From contig CAMYBO010000049.1 in assembly GCA_947254045.1 (NCBI GenBank), positions 1 to 8,504 on the forward strand: a DNA stretch of 8,504 nucleotides, in the 5' to 3' direction. The notes under the pieces were generated by a model, which did not search any database, was not told the origin of the DNA, and saw nothing but the letters and a program-made list of their open reading frames with translations. The position numbers and the translations under genes were made by a program. Source of the DNA: an uncultured Granulicatella sp. (GTDB lineage: Bacteria > Bacillota > Bacilli > Lactobacillales > Aerococcaceae). The stretch's first letter is position 1. Each line of letters opens with the position of its first letter. Below, piece after piece: positions 5,959-8,504 of the stretch.

Positions 5959-5978
5959 ATAAATGAGGAGTAAAAAGT

Positions 5979-7256
5979 ATGAAAGCAGAAATTATTACAG
6001 TCGGTACAGAATTATTAATGGGCCAAGTGATTAATACGAATAGTGCAACTATTGCGAGAGAATTGGCAAAGTTGTCTATTCCAACTTATTACCAACAAAC
6101 CGTTGGAGATAATCCAGAAAGAATGCTGGAAAATATTCAACTAGCTAGTAGTCGTAGTGACCTAATTATTTTAAGTGGTGGATTAGGACCGACTACGGAT
6201 GATATTACAAAACAAGTTTTAGCAAAGTTTGTTCAAAAAGAATTAGTCGAAGATAAAGATGCAATGGATAAAATTATTCGTTTCCATCAACAATCTCACC
6301 GTCCGATGAGTCCTAATAATCGACTTCAAGCATTAGCGTTTAAAGATGAAACAGTTTTTAAAAATCATAATGGTTTAGCGATTGGTGGAGCAGTAGAAAC
6401 AGATAAAAATACTTTCATTGTTTTACCAGGACCTCCAAGTGAATTAAAAATGATGCTTGAAAAAGAAGTAGTTCCGTATTTAAAAGAAAAAGTTTCAAAT
6501 GAAGGAACTTTCGTTTCAAGATATTTGCGTTTCTTTGGAATCGGAGAATCTAGATTAGTAACGGATTTAGAACAATTAATCGAAGAACAAATAAATCCAA
6601 CTATTGCTCCATATGCAGGTATGTATGAAGTAGTGCTTCGATTAACTGCAAATGGCGATACAAAAGAAGAGTGTGAACGGTTATTAGATGAATTAGAAGA
6701 AAAAATCTTGTCCATTGAAAGTGAATATTTCTATGGATATGGAGAATACGAATCGCTATTATCGATTACAAGCGAATTATTAAAAAATAGTGGATTAAGT
6801 ATTGCTTCAGCAGAAAGTTTAACGGGAGGGCTCTTTGCTTCGACATTAGTTTCTATAGACGGAAGTTCACAGTATGTATTAGGCTCTTGTGTTGCATATC
6901 AAGAATCTGTAAAGAAAAACCAATTACAAGTTCCACAAGAAATTTTAGAAAATTATGGAATGGTTAGTGCAGAGTGTGCAGAAGCAATGGCAGAAAATGT
7001 ACGAACAATATTCGGTAGTGACCTTGGAATTTCCTTTACAGGTGTAGCAGGTCCCTCACCAATGGAAGGAAAAGAAGTAGGTACAATATTTATTTCATTA
7101 GCGGATGGATTAGAAACAAAAACAATAGAATTACATTTAGCAAGAAATCGAAATGGAAACCGTGAATTTGCGGTTCAATATGGGTTAAACGAGCTAAGAA
7201 AATATTTATTAAAAAAGCAACAGAACAAATGTTCGTTTTCCTTGCTTTCAGTATGA
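5979..7256 (+). CDS. cinA: CinA, competence/damage-inducible protein with nicotinamide-nucleotide amidase domain
   Basis: A two-domain protein of 425 residues. The N-terminal MoaB/MogA-like COG1058 domain (about 1-170) has EIITVGTELLMGQ, NTNS and SGGLGPTTDD. The C-terminal PncC-type domain (about 260-412) has ASAESLTGG with Ser280, the family's likely catalytic serine, and GVAGPSPMEGKEVGT. CinA homologues hydrolyse ADP-ribose and/or deamidate NMN, and in streptococci CinA binds RecA and brings it to the membrane during competence. The ATG at 5979 has GAGGAG (5965-5970) upstream. The final residues, roughly 413-425, extend past the usual end of the amidase domain, and their codons contain the SOS box of recA. 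The gene sits between the pgsA terminator and recA; no separate promoter is evident in the 20 bases before it. Confidence 0.96.
   Translation: MKAEIITVGTELLMGQVINTNSATIARELAKLSIPTYYQQTVGDNPERMLENIQLASSRSDLIILSGGLGPTTDDITKQVLAKFVQKELVEDKDAMDKIIRFHQQSHRPMSPNNRLQALAFKDETVFKNHNGLAIGGAVETDKNTFIVLPGPPSELKMMLEKEVVPYLKEKVSNEGTFVSRYLRFFGIGESRLVTDLEQLIEEQINPTIAPYAGMYEVVLRLTANGDTKEECERLLDELEEKILSIESEYFYGYGEYESLLSITSELLKNSGLSIASAESLTGGLFASTLVSIDGSSQYVLGSCVAYQESVKKNQLQVPQEILENYGMVSAECAEAMAENVRTIFGSDLGISFTGVAGPSPMEGKEVGTIFISLADGLETKTIELHLARNRNGNREFAVQYGLNELRKYLLKKQQNKCSFSLLSV
7222..7235 (+). promoter_or_regulatory. LexA/DinR SOS box of recA
   Basis: AGAACAAATGTTCG matches 13 of 14 positions of the Bacillus-type SOS operator CGAAC-RNRY-GTTYG, with perfect GAAC-N4-GTTC half-sites. 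It lies just upstream of the likely recA -35 and inside the last codons of cinA. Binding of LexA here would repress recA until DNA damage. Confidence 0.88.
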
Positions 7257-7271
7257 AGTATAGTGTATGAT
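7242..7271 (+). promoter_or_regulatory. Predicted recA promoter
   Basis: TTGCTT (7242-7247) and TATGAT (7266-7271) are separated by 18 bases, placing the transcript start about 25 bases before the recA ATG. TATAGT at 7259-7264 is an alternative -10 but has no well-spaced -35. The -35 starts seven bases after the SOS box, a typical arrangement for LexA control. The -35 overlaps the end of cinA. Confidence 0.6.
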
Positions 7272-7303
7272 AAGGATGAATGAAGAGGACATGGAGGTTT
7301 AAC

Positions 7304-8359
7304 ATGGCAGAACAAGAAAATCGTCAACGTGCATTAGATGATGCATTGAAAAAAATTGAAAAGAGTTATGGTAAAGGTGCAGTAATGAAATTAGGAGAAA
7401 AAGCTGATTCGCAAGTTCAGACTGTTTCTTCAGGTTCATTAGCATTAGATATTGCATTAGGAGCAGGTGGTTATCCTAAAGGAAGAATTATTGAAATTTT
7501 TGGTCCTGAATCAAGTGGTAAAACAACAGTTGCTTTACATGCGGTAGCAGAAGTACAAAAACGTGGTGGAGTAGCAGCGTTTATCGATGCGGAACATGCT
7601 TTAGATCCAGAATATGCAAGAGCATTAGGCGTTAATATTGAAGAATTACTATTATCTCAACCAGACACTGGTGAACAAGGCCTAGGAATTGCTGATGCAT
7701 TAGTAGCTTCAGGTGCAGTTGATATCGTGATTGTCGACTCAGTAGCAGCATTAGTACCCCGTGCTGAAATTGAAGGAGATATGGGACAATCTCATGTGGG
7801 GCTTCAAGCTCGTTTAATGTCTCAAGCACTTCGTAAATTATCAGGGACTATTAACCGTACAAAAACAATTGCTATCTTTATTAACCAATTACGTGAAAAA
7901 GTTGGAATTATGTTCGGTAATCCAGAAACAACACCAGGTGGTCGTGCATTAAAATTCTATGCAAGTATTCGTTTAGATGTTCGTCGTAGTGATCAAATTA
8001 AAAATGGAGCGGAAATTTTAGGAAATCACACTAAAATTAAAGTAGTGAAAAATAAAGTTGCGCCACCATTTAAAACAGCTGAAGTGGATATTATGTATGG
8101 AGAAGGAATTTCTCAAATTGGTGAAATTTTAGATATGGCTTCTGATTTAGATTTAGTGAAGAAGAGCGGTGCTTGGTATGCTTATAATGATGAAAAGATT
8201 GGACAAGGCCGTGAAAATGCGAAAAAATACTTAACTGAACATCCAGAAATCGTTGAAGTATTAACACAAAAAATCCGTGCTCACTATAATATTGGTGGAG
8301 AAGTCGTTTCTCAAGAAGTAGAAGATTTAGGTCAAACAAATTTATTAGATGAAGAATAG
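7304..8359 (+). CDS. recA: RecA recombinase
   Basis: The bacterial RecA strand-exchange ATPase: it forms filaments on single-stranded DNA, drives homologous recombination and transformation, and activates LexA self-cleavage. The 351-residue product is full length. It has the N-terminal polymerisation helix (RALDDALKKIEKSYGKGAVM), Walker A GPESSGKT (67-74) and Walker B IVIVDS (141-146). Loop L1 lies near EIEGDMGQSHVG, loop L2 near GIMFGNPETTPGG, and the C-terminal tail ends in acidic LLDEE. The ATG at 7304 follows GGAGGT (7293-7298); the in-frame ATG at 7280 is discounted because it lies upstream of this site. It follows cinA by 47 bases with its own promoter and SOS box; no terminator lies between cinA and recA, so read-through from cinA is also possible. 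Confidence 0.99.
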   Translation: MAEQENRQRALDDALKKIEKSYGKGAVMKLGEKADSQVQTVSSGSLALDIALGAGGYPKGRIIEIFGPESSGKTTVALHAVAEVQKRGGVAAFIDAEHALDPEYARALGVNIEELLLSQPDTGEQGLGIADALVASGAVDIVIVDSVAALVPRAEIEGDMGQSHVGLQARLMSQALRKLSGTINRTKTIAIFINQLREKVGIMFGNPETTPGGRALKFYASIRLDVRRSDQIKNGAEILGNHTKIKVVKNKVAPPFKTAEVDIMYGEGISQIGEILDMASDLDLVKKSGAWYAYNDEKIGQGRENAKKYLTEHPEIVEVLTQKIRAHYNIGGEVVSQEVEDLGQTNLLDEE

Positions 8360-8368
8360 TATAGTAGG

Positions 8369-8403
8369 GAGAATGAACTGGAGTGGTTCATTCTCTTTTT
8401 TTT
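8369..8403 (+). terminator. Rho-independent terminator after recA
   Basis: A perfect ten-pair stem, GAGAATGAAC (8369-8378) with GTTCATTCTC (8386-8395), a seven-base loop and eight T residues (8396-8403). It begins ten bases after the recA stop. Confidence 0.95.
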
Positions 8404-8405
8404 AA

Positions 8406-8450
8406 TGGTTGTTCGAAAAATCCAGGTTATGATTAAGTCGACGAAAACCA
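8406..8450 (+). repeat. Imperfect inverted repeat upstream of the last ORF
   Basis: TGGTTGTTCG (8406-8415) pairs with CGAAAACCA (8442-8450) over nine base pairs with one bulged G (8411), leaving a 26-base loop. No T-run follows, so it is not a terminator. It could be a leader hairpin or part of a mobile-element end, but it does not include the ribosome binding site at 8454-8461. Confidence 0.4.
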
Positions 8451-8470
8451 ATCAAAGGAGGATTTCTCTC

Positions 8471-8504
8471 ATGGACTACTGTATACGAAAATTACTAGGA
8501 TTAA
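8471..8504 (+). CDS. Start of an unidentified ORF, possibly an ISL3-like transposase (partial)
   Basis: AAAGGAGG (8454-8461) lies nine bases before an ATG at 8471, and the frame stays open to the window end, reading MDYCIRKLLGL. RNase Y, a frequent neighbour of recA in Firmicutes, does not begin this way. Short N-termini with an [IT]RKLLGL-like motif occur in ISL3-family transposases, which makes a mobile element a possibility, also because assemblies often stop inside repeated elements. Eleven residues cannot prove it. Confidence 0.4.
   Translation, partial: MDYCIRKLLGL

Noticed and set aside
5952..5963. TATAAA-like -10 promoter just before cinA
   Set aside because: Transcription would begin inside the cinA ribosome binding site, and there is no -35; the sequence is better explained as the terminator tail.

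Overview
The window is AT-rich, all genes lie on the + strand, and most starts carry strong AAGGAGG-type ribosome binding sites. With a seven-gene comG operon and cinA-recA, this points to a low-GC Firmicute, most likely of the order Lactobacillales. A LexA/DinR-type operator in front of recA argues against Streptococcus, whose species generally lack LexA. A Carnobacteriaceae or Enterococcaceae relative would fit, but the genus is a guess.

Layout: bases 1-14 are a truncated Tn5/Nextera mosaic end, so the sequence begins at a library or contig edge. Bases 15-91 hold the last 24 codons of an unrecognised, probably membrane, protein, followed by a strong terminator (101-137). The complete competence pilus operon comGA-GB-GC-GD-GE-GF-GG (187-4344) follows, with nearly every junction overlapping. 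It encodes the assembly ATPase, the membrane platform, the major pseudopilin and four minor pseudopilins. A sigma-A-like promoter (4351-4378) then precedes rodZ and pgsA (4410-5921): a cell-shape protein and a phosphatidylglycerophosphate synthase. A terminator separates these from cinA (5979-7256). recA (7304-8359) has its own promoter and an SOS box inside the end of cinA, and ends at a strong terminator. The window closes with the first 11 codons of an ORF that is not the usual recA neighbour and may be a transposase.

Functionally, comG (DNA-uptake pilus), cinA (competence-associated) and recA (strand exchange on incoming DNA) form a competence/recombination neighbourhood, with rodZ-pgsA as a housekeeping pair between them.

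The most important anomaly is technical. A full 19-base Nextera mosaic end sits inside rodZ (4550-4568), flanked by a duplicated piece of rodZ. The 32-base excess breaks the frame; removing it restores an intact 293-residue RodZ. I do not see an undescribed biological system here. The points of real interest are the comG/rodZ-pgsA-cinA-recA linkage, a Cys-rich ComGA tail, alanine at the processing site of all minor pseudopilins, a possible ComX-type promoter and the SOS box embedded in cinA.
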